Positions 16,133 through 23,009 of a stretch of DNA of 64,000 nucleotides are shown piece by piece. Below the pieces are notes generated by a model that saw only the letters and a program-made list of their open reading frames with translations, did not search any database and was not told the origin of the DNA. Position numbers and translations under genes: made by a program. This DNA is from Microbacterium testaceum (lineage in GTDB: Bacteria > Actinomycetota > Actinomycetes > Actinomycetales > Microbacteriaceae), in NCBI RefSeq assembly GCF_020781835.1, contig NZ_JAJGNJ010000001.1:124001-188000 (forward strand), read 5' to 3'. Each line of letters starts with the position of its first letter. Positions within the stretch are counted from its first letter, which is position 1.

Positions 16133-16903
16133 TCAGCCACGGGATACGACCGAGTACTTGCCGCGAGCGCGATCGTCGATCTCGCGCTGCATGTTCTCTC
16201 GCTCTTCGCGCTCCTGTTCGAGGCGGTCCTTGATGGTTTCAGCGTTTGCGGCGAGATTGATGGTTACGCCCTTGACGATGAGGTCGCTTGGCTTGCGAGC
16301 GTAAGTGGTCTTCTCGTAGGTGTTGAGATCCATGTCGCCCATGCGCAGTCGCCAGGGGATGTCGGGGAGTACGCGGGCGAGGCGCTGCATGGCGATCCAT
16401 CCCTGGTCGATGACGCGAAGTATGCGGTTGCTCTCGATCATGTTGTCGCGTGCGTCGACCGCGACAGCTCCCATGCCGGCGATGCGGGAGAGGTCGTTGA
16501 TGTCTGCGGTTCCGATGATCTTGTGCGCTTCGGTGAGCGTGGCCCCGGCTTCGTCGGCGGCAGCCTTGAAGGCGGCGAGGATGCCGTTGTGATACTTGGG
16601 CAGTAGGTGAATGAGCTTGTTCTCGTGCGCTGTGCTTGCGGCCGAGTCGATGTCCCCTTGGTTGAGGACATTGGCGATTAGGACTCGCAGGATGTCGGGG
16701 TCTTCGATGGGGTCTCGGTCCTCGAGGATTGACGTTGCCCACGAGGCCGCGAGTGCCTGGTAGTTGGTGCTTGTCGCGCGCACTTCGAGGACGGCTTGAT
16801 GGATCTTGTCGGCGTCGTCATTGTGTTTCTGGATTTCGGCGGGGAGCTTGTATCCAGAGGTCTTGATCGCCTCGAAAATTGCGCGCAGGTCGTGGTTTCG
16901 CAT
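16133..16903 (-). CDS. Hypothetical protein with C-terminal coiled coil
   Basis: 256 aa from ATG 16903, preceded by AGGAGA at good spacing. Mostly helical: residues 1-60 and 90-150 are Ala/Lys-rich helices, residues 185-215 include a WRLRMGDMDLNTYEKTTYARKP segment, and the end (about 225-250) is a strongly charged coiled coil (DRLEQEREERENMQREIDD). No signal peptide or membrane span. Not recognised; the shape suits a structural or DNA-associated helper of the element rather than an enzyme. Confidence 0.75.
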   Translation of the reverse strand: MRNHDLRAIFEAIKTSGYKLPAEIQKHNDDADKIHQAVLEVRATSTNYQALAASWATSILEDRDPIEDPDILRVLIANVLNQGDIDSAASTAHENKLIHLLPKYHNGILAAFKAAADEAGATLTEAHKIIGTADINDLSRIAGMGAVAVDARDNMIESNRILRVIDQGWIAMQRLARVLPDIPWRLRMGDMDLNTYEKTTYARKPSDLIVKGVTINLAANAETIKDRLEQEREERENMQREIDDRARGKYSVVSRG

Positions 16904-16919
16904 GGGGGTTGTTCTCCTG

Positions 16920-17069
16920 TCAGTTGCTGGGGCTGTTGAGGGCGCGGAGCCATTCGCGCTTGTCGAGCGGAGTGGTTTCGTCACCTGTGATCGTGTCTTG
17001 GCTGTTGCTGGCGGTGAGGGCTTCGAGAATGGATCTCGAGAACGTGGGCCGACGGCTGTCATCGGTCAT
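16920..17069 (-). CDS. Small hypothetical protein (49 aa)
   Basis: Starts MTDDSRRPTFSRSILEALTA and ends KREWLRALNSPSN. ATG at 17069 behind AAGGAAGA, overlapping the upstream gene's stop (ATGA), with the next gene 16 nt downstream. Acidic/polar, probably soluble; function unknown. Confidence 0.66.
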   Translation of the reverse strand: MTDDSRRPTFSRSILEALTASNSQDTITGDETTPLDKREWLRALNSPSN

Positions 17070-17323
17070 TGGTCTTCCTTTCGTTGGATGCGGATAATTA
17101 CGTGGTCGTGGCGGGCATGAAGTCTGACGTCCCATCCGTCGACTAGCAGCCATGCGATGTCTTGCACGCCCCGATCGGTGAGGTGGCTGGTCTGGTAGTT
17201 CCACTTAGGGCCGTCGTCGGCGATGACGAGGTGCTCGTTTCTGGCCCACGGCGGCGTGGGGAATCCCTTGGACGTGAGGTGCTTGATCGGGGATAGGTTG
17301 CTGATCGCATGCGGATCGGCCAT
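17066..17323 (-). CDS. Hypothetical protein (85 aa)
   Basis: Begins MADPHAISNLSPIKHLTSKG and ends in a strand-rich stretch WDVRLHARHDHVIIRIQRK. ATG at 17323 has GGAGAGGAGG upstream. First protein gene after the tRNA-Arg, 33 nt from it. Resembles a small alpha/beta phage-type accessory protein, but no family is recognised. Confidence 0.72.
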   Translation of the reverse strand: MADPHAISNLSPIKHLTSKGFPTPPWARNEHLVIADDGPKWNYQTSHLTDRGVQDIAWLLVDGWDVRLHARHDHVIIRIQRKEDQ

Positions 17324-17356
17324 GCTGTGTCCTCCTCTCCTGGTAGGGGTGTTGCG

Positions 17357-17429
17357 TCCCCCCGGCAGGACTTGAACCTGCGCGGCGCCGGGTAGAAACC
17401 GGGTGCTCTGTCCACTGAGCTACGGGGGG
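17357..17429 (-). tRNA. tRNA-Arg (anticodon TCT), element-borne
   Basis: 73-nt cloverleaf. Acceptor CCCCCCG/CGGGGGG with A discriminator, D-arm GCTC/GAGC, anticodon loop TTTCTAC, T-arm GCAGG-TTCAAGT-CCTGC. The first anticodon-stem pair is a C-C mismatch (27-43); the other four pairs hold. CCA is not encoded. It reads AGA, a very rare codon in G+C-rich hosts, and lies inside a leftward gene cluster of the element, as in phages. Confidence 0.88.
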
Positions 17430-17436
17430 TCGTTGG

Positions 17437-17703
17437 TTAGGCGGTCGCTTTCTCGCGGGTCTGGCGTGGCGGGTAGGTGCGTCCTCCCCACACGCCGGCC
17501 GGTGGTCTGGCGGTGTCCGCGTAGGCGACACAGGCGGGCTTGATGGGGCAGCGGGAGCAGAACGTGGCCGCGAGCTGTAGCGGTTCGTCCCGTTCAAGGT
17601 CGATCAGGTCCGCGGTGAACCGGTCGTTTCCGCTGCAGGGTGGCTGGGGGTGGTCGAGCAGGGCTGCGGCGAGTTCCCTGTAGCGGTCGTCTGTGCGGGT
17701 CAT
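17437..17703 (-). CDS. WhiB-family iron-sulfur transcription factor
   Basis: 88 aa. The four cluster cysteines are Cys23, Cys49, Cys52 and Cys58 (C...CSRCPIKPAC), followed by the GVWGG turn at residues 70-74 and a basic tail. WhiB-like proteins bind a 4Fe-4S cluster and act with the primary sigma factor; phage versions can down-regulate host WhiB genes. The start overlaps the upstream stop (ATGA). Carried by the element, so likely an element regulator or a modifier of host transcription. Confidence 0.92.
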   Translation of the reverse strand: MTRTDDRYRELAAALLDHPQPPCSGNDRFTADLIDLERDEPLQLAATFCSRCPIKPACVAYADTARPPAGVWGGRTYPPRQTREKATA

Positions 17704-17864
17704 CCGGTCAACTCGTGTTCGTGGATGGGGAGGGTGATGTCGCGCACCTCAGGCCGGAGCGAGTCGAAATAGGCCAGGCGTTCGCGGGCGAATGCGTGGG
17801 GGTCGTTCCAGGCTCGGGAGAGCGCGTCGAAGTTCGCGGGCTTGGGAGCGGGAATCTTGTTCAT
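17700..17864 (-). CDS. Small hypothetical protein (54 aa)
   Basis: Starts MNKIPAPKPANFDALSRAWN and ends DITLPIHEHELTG. The ATG at 17864 overlaps the replication gene's stop, and its own stop overlaps the WhiB start: a chain of ATGA couplings. Function unknown; translation well supported by the couplings. Confidence 0.7.
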   Translation of the reverse strand: MNKIPAPKPANFDALSRAWNDPHAFARERLAYFDSLRPEVRDITLPIHEHELTG

Positions 17865-18529
17865 GAGGCCACGTCCTTTAGTCGCTTGCGGAGTACGGCT
17901 TTCGGGTTCTGTGCGTTCGAGATCGGCTGAGCTGTAACGGCCTTGATCTGCAGGTAGCCGTCCCACGGGTCACCCCGTCCGATGCGATATGCCTCGGGGA
18001 GCAATTCATCTGGGGAGAGGGGTAGGCGTCGTTCTCGGCAGAGGGTGGCCAGGGCGTTGATCGCGTTTGGCTCGTGGATGTGCGCTAGCAAGTTCCCTTC
18101 CCTTCCATTCGTCGCGGGATATCCCGCGAGGTTGCCCGCGAGGTTGCCCGCGAGGTTGCCCGCGAGGTTGGAAGAGTTATCCACAGGGGAGGTCGCGGGA
18201 TATCCCGCGAAGTGGCTATCTCCATTCCCCGCGGGATATCCCGCGAGGTCGGAGACCATGAGTCGCCACCTTGTGACACGTCCGGGCCTGGGCGGTGACT
18301 GCGGTTCGATGAGTCGCTGATCCTGCAACGCGCCCAGAGCATTACGCACGTCGCGCTCTGTCATCCCGCCGACCATGCCCGCGAGAGTCGACACAGAGGG
18401 CCAGGCCACGGCATCCGCGTTCGCGAAAGTGGAGAGCGCCACCAACGCGCGGCCGATCGCGTGCCCACCAATCTGCTTCGTCCCATTCGGGTGTCGGCTG
18501 AGCGCCCACGTCACGAGGTCATCGCGCAT
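17861..18529 (-). CDS. Replication-initiator-like winged-helix protein with the origin inside its gene
   Basis: 222 aa. Residues 1-85 form a helix-turn-helix domain (AWPSVSTLAGMVGGMTERDVRNALGALQ...GRVTRWRL) of the kind seen in phage O-type and plasmid initiators. Residues about 95-140 are low-complexity repeats (LAGYPA, LAGN) that exist because the DNA carries palindromes, 12-bp iterons and a DnaA box. The C-terminal part is helical and basic, and may recruit host replication proteins. ATG at 18529 behind AAAGGGGG. Initiator role is inferred from domain type plus embedded origin. Confidence 0.72.
   Translation of the reverse strand: MRDDLVTWALSRHPNGTKQIGGHAIGRALVALSTFANADAVAWPSVSTLAGMVGGMTERDVRNALGALQDQRLIEPQSPPRPGRVTRWRLMVSDLAGYPAGNGDSHFAGYPATSPVDNSSNLAGNLAGNLAGNLAGYPATNGREGNLLAHIHEPNAINALATLCRERRLPLSPDELLPEAYRIGRGDPWDGYLQIKAVTAQPISNAQNPKAVLRKRLKDVAS
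18113..18245. other. Putative replication origin (palindromes, iterons, DnaA box)
   Basis: Three copies of the perfect 16-bp palindrome CGCGGGATATCCCGCG (18113-18128, 18194-18209, 18230-18245); four perfect tandem copies of CCCGCGAGGTTG (18123-18170); and a consensus DnaA box TTATCCACA (18177-18185) between them. All lie within the coding sequence of the winged-helix protein, as the phage lambda origin lies within gene O. No long A+T-rich unwinding stretch is obvious. Confidence 0.72.
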
Positions 18530-18552
18530 AGGCCACCCCCTTTCGGGCAGGG

Positions 18553-18589
18553 CAGCACCCCGGGAGAACCCGCGACTCCCGGGGTGCTG
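18553..18589 (-). terminator. Strong hairpin upstream of the initiator gene
   Basis: Perfect 14-bp stem (CAGCACCCCGGGAG / CTCCCGGGGTGCTG) with a 9-nt loop, between the 18605 gene and the initiator. No U-tract. It could terminate or attenuate leftward transcription so that initiator synthesis is limited. Confidence 0.6.
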
Positions 18590-18604
18590 GTTATGTGCGC
18601 GGCC

Positions 18605-19096
18605 TCAGTCATCGAGTCCGCGAAGTTCGTCATCCACCCCTGCGCGGCGGCGGATCGGCTTCTCTTCGAGTGCGACGAACGTCGCCGTCTGTCTGTCGTC
18701 CACGCCGACGAGAACCCACTTACCGAGGAACGTCAGCCACGACCGGTTCGGTTCGCGGGAGTACCGGACTCGCACACGCTCGCCGACCCGCTGCGCGCAC
18801 CAGATTGAGCGGCCGCACTTGCCCACGGGGTGCGCGTAGTCGTTCCCGTCGATCGCCCCACGATGTGCCGCTTCGTATCGTCCGACGTGATAGATCGTGC
18901 CGAGGGCCGCAGTCAGGACGCCGGACGCGCAGTAGTCGGGAAGTCGCAGCACCGAGCCGCCCATGAATTCGGCGTCGGACGCGATGTGGGATGCGACCTC
19001 TTCGGCGCGGGCGGTCATCGTGTCGATCTGTTCCCGGAGGGACAGCAACTCGCCGACACCAGAGACGATCGTGCGAGGGTCCAGGGTGAGCGTCAC
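18605..19096 (-). CDS. Hypothetical protein
   Basis: 163 aa starting MTLTLDPRTIVSGVGELLSL. An N-terminal helical region (residues 10-45) precedes a beta-rich part (GKCGRSIWCAQRVGERVRVR, WLTFLGKWVLVGVDDRQTATFV). No signal peptide. ATG overlaps the upstream stop (ATGA). Seen only as part of the element's leftward operon; no family recognised. Confidence 0.72.
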   Translation of the reverse strand: MTLTLDPRTIVSGVGELLSLREQIDTMTARAEEVASHIASDAEFMGGSVLRLPDYCASGVLTAALGTIYHVGRYEAAHRGAIDGNDYAHPVGKCGRSIWCAQRVGERVRVRYSREPNRSWLTFLGKWVLVGVDDRQTATFVALEEKPIRRRAGVDDELRGLDD

Positions 19097-19446
19097 AGCG
19101 TCACCCCCATGTCGGTTGTGGCGGTGCGGATCGCGTCGAGCACGTCACCGAGGTGTCGCGTTTCGATCCAGAATTCTTCGTCGGCGTGGGCTACTCGGAC
19201 GGACTCCATAGTGGGGCGAACGGTGCCGTCTGCGTGGACGTCGGTCTCCCACACCATGCCGACACGTACGGTGTGCGTCTCTGCGATGGTCGCCTTGTCG
19301 TAGATCGAGTAGCCGTCGTCGGGGTTGTCGTAGATGACGCGCTCGTATCCGGGGCGGTCGGACCAGTGCGGAGCCGGCACCAGGGCTTCGGCCTGTTCGC
19401 GCGTGACGGGCGCCTGCTCCTGCGATACGATTTCGGTAGCGTTCAT
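19093..19446 (-). CDS. Hypothetical protein
   Basis: 117 aa from ATG 19446 (an ATG at 19462 would add about six residues). Contains WSDRPGYERVIYDNPDDGYS and VGMVWETDVHADGTVRPT, then an HADEEFWIETRHLGDVLDAI segment at the C-terminal half: an acidic, strand-rich soluble protein. Coupled to the next gene by overlap. Function unknown. Confidence 0.7.
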   Translation of the reverse strand: MNATEIVSQEQAPVTREQAEALVPAPHWSDRPGYERVIYDNPDDGYSIYDKATIAETHTVRVGMVWETDVHADGTVRPTMESVRVAHADEEFWIETRHLGDVLDAIRTATTDMGVTL

Positions 19447-19471
19447 CTGGAATCTCTCTCTCATGGGTTCC

Positions 19472-19502
19472 TTGGCCCCGCACTGTTGGCGCAGTGTCGG
19501 GG
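19472..19502. terminator. Hairpin between the AlpA-like gene and the next gene
   Basis: GGCCCCG-CACTG paired with CAGTG-t-CGGGGCC around a short loop. On the plus strand it is followed by GTTTTC, so it would work best as a terminator for rightward transcripts; for the leftward operon it may act as a partial attenuator. Confidence 0.5.
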
Positions 19503-19538
19503 CCGTTTTCGTTGGTGGATTGGATCGTTCGCGGGCGG

Positions 19539-19736
19539 TCAGCTCGCGACCGCCGTGCTGGTGCGCTCCGAGGCCTCGAGCCACGCGATGCAGTCGCTCT
19601 CGCGGTAGACGACCGTGCGCGGCGTCGGCTTGAGGAACTTCGGGCCACGGCCGGTGAATCTGAGCTGGGCCAGGTTGGAAACCGTCATGCCCGGAATTAG
19701 CGCCGCAACCTCTTTCGGACTGAGGTACTTCTCCAT
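19539..19736 (-). CDS. AlpA/excisionase-like DNA-binding protein
   Basis: 65 aa: EKYLSPKEVAALIPGMTVSN as helix-turn-helix, then LRFTGRGPKFLKPTPRTVVY and a DCIAWLEASE helix, the classic AlpA/excisionase wing pattern. ATG at 19736 preceded by AAGGGAGA. First gene of the leftward lytic-like operon, divergent from the XRE repressor. Likely an activator or recombination directionality factor. Confidence 0.8.
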   Translation of the reverse strand: MEKYLSPKEVAALIPGMTVSNLAQLRFTGRGPKFLKPTPRTVVYRESDCIAWLEASERTSTAVAS

Positions 19737-19838
19737 CCCGTTCTCCCTTGTGAGTCTCACACCGTTCTGGTGTTGTTGAGAACACTATAAGCGGGTTTAG
19801 TGTGGTCACGCAACCCCGTTCTGGATTAGACTGCAGGC
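19737..19838. promoter_or_regulatory. Divergent promoter/operator of the element's control switch
   Basis: Leftward: -35 TTGCGT (plus strand 19808-19813) and -10 TATAGT (19784-19789), 18 nt apart. Rightward: -10 TAGACT (19827-19832) 6 nt before the repressor ATG. The word CCGTTCTGG occurs twice (19762-19770 and 19816-19824), and GTGTT/AACAC forms an inverted pair, making candidate repressor sites. Arrangement resembles a phage immunity region. Confidence 0.68.
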
Positions 19839-20387
19839 ATGGCCGTACATGACGAAGAGATCGCGCGCAGACTGCGAACCACGCGAGAGAGCCTGGGGCT
19901 TTCACAGGAAGCTCTGGCCGAGCTGATGAGCGTTCGGGGATTTGACTTCCGACAGCAGACGGTCAACAAGATCGAGAACAACCAGCGGCGCCTACTGGCA
20001 TCCGAGCTAGTGGCATTCGCCGACTCGCTCGGCGTGGGGGTCACCGATCTTCTCGGCCTCGGGTCAGACCGCGGACCGATCGTCGTATCAGGCGCTCGCC
20101 TTGAGGAAGCAACGCGCAATCTTCAGCACGCATCTCTGGCGCATGCGCGCGCGATGCTCGGGTTCGCCCTAGCGGCGGATGCCGCAGAAGATCTCCACGC
20201 GAACGACGCGTACTACGCAGACGGACCTCTCATTCAGCAGACTCCCGGGTGGGTCGCGACAGCCGATGTCGTGGGCACTCTGGAAGCGACGATGAAAGCG
20301 AACCGAAGAGAGATCATGGGAGAACGCGCCCAAAGCGTCATGCGCGCACTCAAGGCAGAGCACGAGCACTTCCACTCGGCGGACTAG
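19839..20387 (+). CDS. XRE-family repressor
   Basis: 182 aa. N-terminal Cro/C1 helix-turn-helix (IARRLRTTRESLGLSQEALA, then QQTVNKIENNQRRL; residues 8-55), and a helical C-terminal part with no protease motif. Start supported by TAGACT-6 nt-ATG (leaderless). Divergent from the AlpA-like operon, with the integrase starting immediately after its TAG stop, so repressor and integrase are co-transcribed. Likely keeps the leftward operon silent while the element is integrated. Confidence 0.88.
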   Translation: MAVHDEEIARRLRTTRESLGLSQEALAELMSVRGFDFRQQTVNKIENNQRRLLASELVAFADSLGVGVTDLLGLGSDRGPIVVSGARLEEATRNLQHASLAHARAMLGFALAADAAEDLHANDAYYADGPLIQQTPGWVATADVVGTLEATMKANRREIMGERAQSVMRALKAEHEHFHSAD

Positions 20388-21497
20388 ATGGGCAGCGTCT
20401 ACGCGTACCAGAACGCCGCGGGCAAGAGACTCTGGCGTGCGGTGTGGCGTGACCCGCTGAACCAACAGACCTCTAAACGCGGGTTCAAGACGAAGAGCGA
20501 GGCTGAGGAATACATCGCGCGTCAGACCGTCGCCAAAGCAGACGGAACGTATGTTGCGAGATCCGCTGCTTCTGCGACCGTTGCGGAGCTGAGCGTGGGG
20601 TGGCTGGCGAACAAGCGCGCCCTGCTCAAACCGTCTTCTTACGCGCCCTTGCAAGCGTCCTGGAAGAACTACGTCGAACCGACATGGGGACGCCGCAAGG
20701 TCTCGAGCATCCGATACAGCGAGATCGAAACGTGGGTGGCCGGCATCGGCAAAAGTCCGACTGTCGTCGCTCGGGCATACGGCATCCTCGCTGGGATTCT
20801 CGACGTCGCGGAGAAAGACCGTCGCATCCTGGCGAACCCGGCGCGCGGCGTTCGACTCCCCCGCAAGGTGTCGAGCCGAGCACGGCGATACCTCACCCAC
20901 GATGAGCTGTGGGCTGTTGCCGAGACGTCTGGTCGTCCTGCTCTCGTGCTCACCCTCGGTTACTGCGGTCTCCGGTGGGGCGAGTTGGTAGCGCTGCGCG
21001 TGTCTGACGTGAACTTCCTACGGGGCCGGATCTCGGTCACGCGAAACGTCGTGGAGGTGCACGGCAAGTTTCACCCTGGAACCCCGAAGACCCACGAATC
21101 TCGACAGGTGCCCGTCCCCGCCGCGGTCCTCGCGCACCTGTCCGCCGCGGTCGCGGGAAAGGCTCCCGACGCGCTGATATTCGATGACGGCCACGGCGGC
21201 TATATGCGACGCACGCGGGCGTCCTCGGGATCGCGGTCCTGGTGGGTGTCTGCTCTCGCCACAGCGGGCGTGGAACCTCTCGTGCTGCACGATCTACGGC
21301 ACACCGCGGCGTCACTCGCCGTGTCGGCAGGGGCGAACGTGAAGGCGATTCAGCGGATGCTAGGGCACGCCTCCGCGGCGATGACGTTGGACGTCTACGC
21401 CGATCTGTTCGATGACGACCTAGAGGCACTTTCGGCGCGGCTCGATGAGGCTATTGGGGCGCGGGTTGTTGCTGTTTCGTTGCCAGGCGGGGACTGA
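20388..21497 (+). CDS. int: Tyrosine recombinase (integrase)
   Basis: 369 aa. An N-terminal arm-type DNA-binding domain (RGFKTKSEAEEYIARQ), a SAM-like core-binding domain (residues 60-150), then the catalytic domain. Catalytic residues are seen in GLRWGE (Arg), HDLRHT (His-x-x-Arg), LGHAS (His) and the nucleophile Tyr in MTLDVYADLF. Directs insertion into the adjacent tRNA-Ser(GCT). The ATG directly follows the repressor stop with no gap. Confidence 0.95.
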   Translation: MGSVYAYQNAAGKRLWRAVWRDPLNQQTSKRGFKTKSEAEEYIARQTVAKADGTYVARSAASATVAELSVGWLANKRALLKPSSYAPLQASWKNYVEPTWGRRKVSSIRYSEIETWVAGIGKSPTVVARAYGILAGILDVAEKDRRILANPARGVRLPRKVSSRARRYLTHDELWAVAETSGRPALVLTLGYCGLRWGELVALRVSDVNFLRGRISVTRNVVEVHGKFHPGTPKTHESRQVPVPAAVLAHLSAAVAGKAPDALIFDDGHGGYMRRTRASSGSRSWWVSALATAGVEPLVLHDLRHTAASLAVSAGANVKAIQRMLGHASAAMTLDVYADLFDDDLEALSARLDEAIGARVVAVSLPGGD

Positions 21498-21508
21498 GGG
21501 CAAAGAGA

Positions 21509-21550
21509 AACGCCCCCGCTACCGCATGATTCTGCGGTTTCAGGGGCGTT
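21509..21550 (+). terminator. Terminator after the integrase
   Basis: AACGCCCC...GGGGCGTT outer stem with an inner CCGCA/TGCGG stem, 12 nt after the integrase stop and just before the right attachment repeat. Confidence 0.75.
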
Positions 21551-21553
21551 GAA

Positions 21554-21584
21554 CGTGGCGGAGACGGAGGGATTTGAACCCTCG
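21554..21584. repeat. Right attachment repeat (within tRNA-Ser 3' end)
   Basis: 31 nt identical to 11638-11668, covering the CCA end, acceptor strand and T-arm of tRNA-Ser(GCT). Marks the right element boundary. Confidence 0.93.
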
Positions 21585-21647
21585 GTCCCCTTACGGGGAC
21601 TCCACCTTAGCAGGGTGGTGCACTAGGCCTGACTATGCGACGTCTCC
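21556..21647 (-). tRNA. tRNA-Ser (anticodon GCT), insertion target
   Basis: 92 nt including encoded CCA. Acceptor GGAGACG/CGTCTCC, anticodon arm CCACC-CTGCTAA-GGTGG, long variable arm GTCCCC-GTAA-GGGGAC typical of serine tRNAs, T-arm GAGGG-TTCAAAT-CCCTC. The gene stays intact because the element supplies the 3' end. Confidence 0.97.
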
Positions 21648-21690
21648 AGGTGATCGACGCCGAAGCGCGAGCACACCGGTCCATAGTAGC

Positions 21691-21740
21691 CGCTCGGGGC
21701 GTGGCATCCGAATCCGGGATCGGATGCCACGCCCCGAGCG
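21691..21740 (-). terminator. Long hairpin terminator after the LCP gene
   Basis: Perfect 21-bp stem (21691-21711 with 21720-21740) and an 8-nt loop, directly abutting the stop codon of the LCP gene. Contains the GGATGCC/GGCATCC word in its arms. Confidence 0.85.
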
Positions 21741-23009
21741 TCAGCGGACGTTTCCGTTCGAGCAGGTGGCCTGCGCGGCGGTCTGACCGGCGATCTCGGA
21801 CGGCAGCGTGATGACGTTCGACGACGGCTCCGGGCTGGGCGTCGTGCCGTCGGTGGGGGCCGGCGCCTCGGTCTCGGTCGGAGCAGGCGTGACGCTCTCG
21901 TCGACGATGACACCGTCGCCGTCGCTGAGCTCGCCCGACAGCTGGATGGGCTGGTTGGCGGCGAGCGCCGCCCACAGGGCATCCGCCGCCTCCTCGTCGG
22001 GAACGACGCGGTTGGGGTCGTCCGGGTCGGTGTAGGTGGGGTACTGGACGAACACGATCTCGTCGAAGGGCACGTCCTTGACCGCCATCGCGATCTGCAC
22101 GAGCGTCAGCGGGTTGGTGAGCGAGGTCGACGGGTCCACGTTGCGCAGGGCCGTCGAGGCGAGCTTGTACAGCGTGGCGGGGTTGGACAGCACCTCCTCG
22201 CTGCGCAGCTTCGACGTCAGGCGCGACATGTACTGCTGCTGGTTCGAGATGCGGCCGAGGTCGCCACCGTCGCCGACGCCGTGACGGGTGCGGAGGAACT
22301 GCAGAGCGTCGAGCCCCTTGATGGTCCGCATACCCGCGGGCCAGTCGATGCCCGTGTAGGGGTCTTCGATGCCGTTGGCGATACAGACGTCCACGCCACC
22401 GATGGCATCCGTGATGTTGATGACTCCGCCGAAGCTGACCTTCGCGGCGAAGGGGATCTGCTGCCCGCTGAGCTCGGAGATCGTCGACACCACGCAGGAG
22501 AGCCCGCCGTACATGAAGGCGCTGTTGATCTGCTGCTTCCACATCGCCGAGGTCTCGTTGCCGTCGGAGTCTGTGCACGACGGGATCGGCACCATCAGGT
22601 CACGCGGGAACGAGATCACGGTCACCCGGCGCGGGGCGTCCGAGATGTGCACCAGCATGTTGACGTCGTTGAGGTTGCCCTCGGCATCCGGTCCGCTGCA
22701 GCGATCGCCGAAGTACTGCGCGAACTCGGGCTCGCACTCGTCGGTGCCGACCATCAGCAGGTTGACCCCACCCTTGAGCTCGCCGAGGTCGGGCGGCACG
22801 GCGGGCTGCCCCTGCAGATCGACCGCGTCGGCGGTGAAGCTCGACGACAGGTCGTAGACGGCGTACGCGGTGACCGCAGCGCCGGCCACGAGCACGACAG
22901 CCAGGGCGACGGCGAGTCCACGGAAGAGCTGTCTCACGGGGCCGATCGAACGCAGGCGTCCGTGACGCGCGATGGTCCTGCGCCCGCGCGGGGTCGTGGT
23001 CTTGCTCAC
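21741..23009 (-). CDS. LytR-CpsA-Psr (LCP) family cell-wall glycopolymer ligase
   Basis: 422 aa. A basic cytoplasmic start, one membrane helix (about residues 31-50), then an extracellular LCP domain with ISFPRDLMVPIP, GGVINITDAIGGVDVCI and the RTRHGVGDGGDLGRIS Arg/Asp motif. It ends in a Thr/Pro-rich tail. LCP enzymes attach teichoic acids or arabinogalactan-type polymers to peptidoglycan. The GTG at 23009 has AAAGGA upstream; more upstream codons lack a start signal. Confidence 0.92.
   Translation of the reverse strand: MSKTTTPRGRRTIARHGRLRSIGPVRQLFRGLAVALAVVLVAGAAVTAYAVYDLSSSFTADAVDLQGQPAVPPDLGELKGGVNLLMVGTDECEPEFAQYFGDRCSGPDAEGNLNDVNMLVHISDAPRRVTVISFPRDLMVPIPSCTDSDGNETSAMWKQQINSAFMYGGLSCVVSTISELSGQQIPFAAKVSFGGVINITDAIGGVDVCIANGIEDPYTGIDWPAGMRTIKGLDALQFLRTRHGVGDGGDLGRISNQQQYMSRLTSKLRSEEVLSNPATLYKLASTALRNVDPSTSLTNPLTLVQIAMAVKDVPFDEIVFVQYPTYTDPDDPNRVVPDEEAADALWAALAANQPIQLSGELSDGDGVIVDESVTPAPTETEAPAPTDGTTPSPEPSSNVITLPSEIAGQTAAQATCSNGNVR

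Larger units (their letters stand above)
11638..21584. mobile_element. 9.9-kb integrative element in tRNA-Ser(GCT)
   Basis: Bounded by identical 31-bp direct repeats (11638-11668 and 21554-21584). The repeats cover the CCA end, acceptor strand and T-arm of tRNA-Ser(GCT); the whole tRNA survives at the right end. An integrase gene lies next to it, as in tRNA-targeting tyrosine recombinases. Contents: excisionase-like HTH genes, XRE repressor, a replication initiator with embedded origin, WhiB, tRNA-Arg, unknown genes, and lower-G+C cargo (13-14.7 kb) with Abi_2 and PLD-like genes. No capsid, terminase, relaxase or FtsK/TraB gene is visible, so it is an integrative plasmid, a satellite or a reduced prophage rather than a full phage. 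Confidence 0.92.

Noticed and set aside
15943-16140. 65-codon minus-strand frame
   Set aside because: Overlaps two gene ends, has no start signal, and covers hairpins and a T run; taken as intergenic.
18113-18245. CRISPR array
   Set aside because: Repeats are 12-16 bp, in direct tandem or palindromic without unique spacers, and lie inside a gene; origin iterons fit better.
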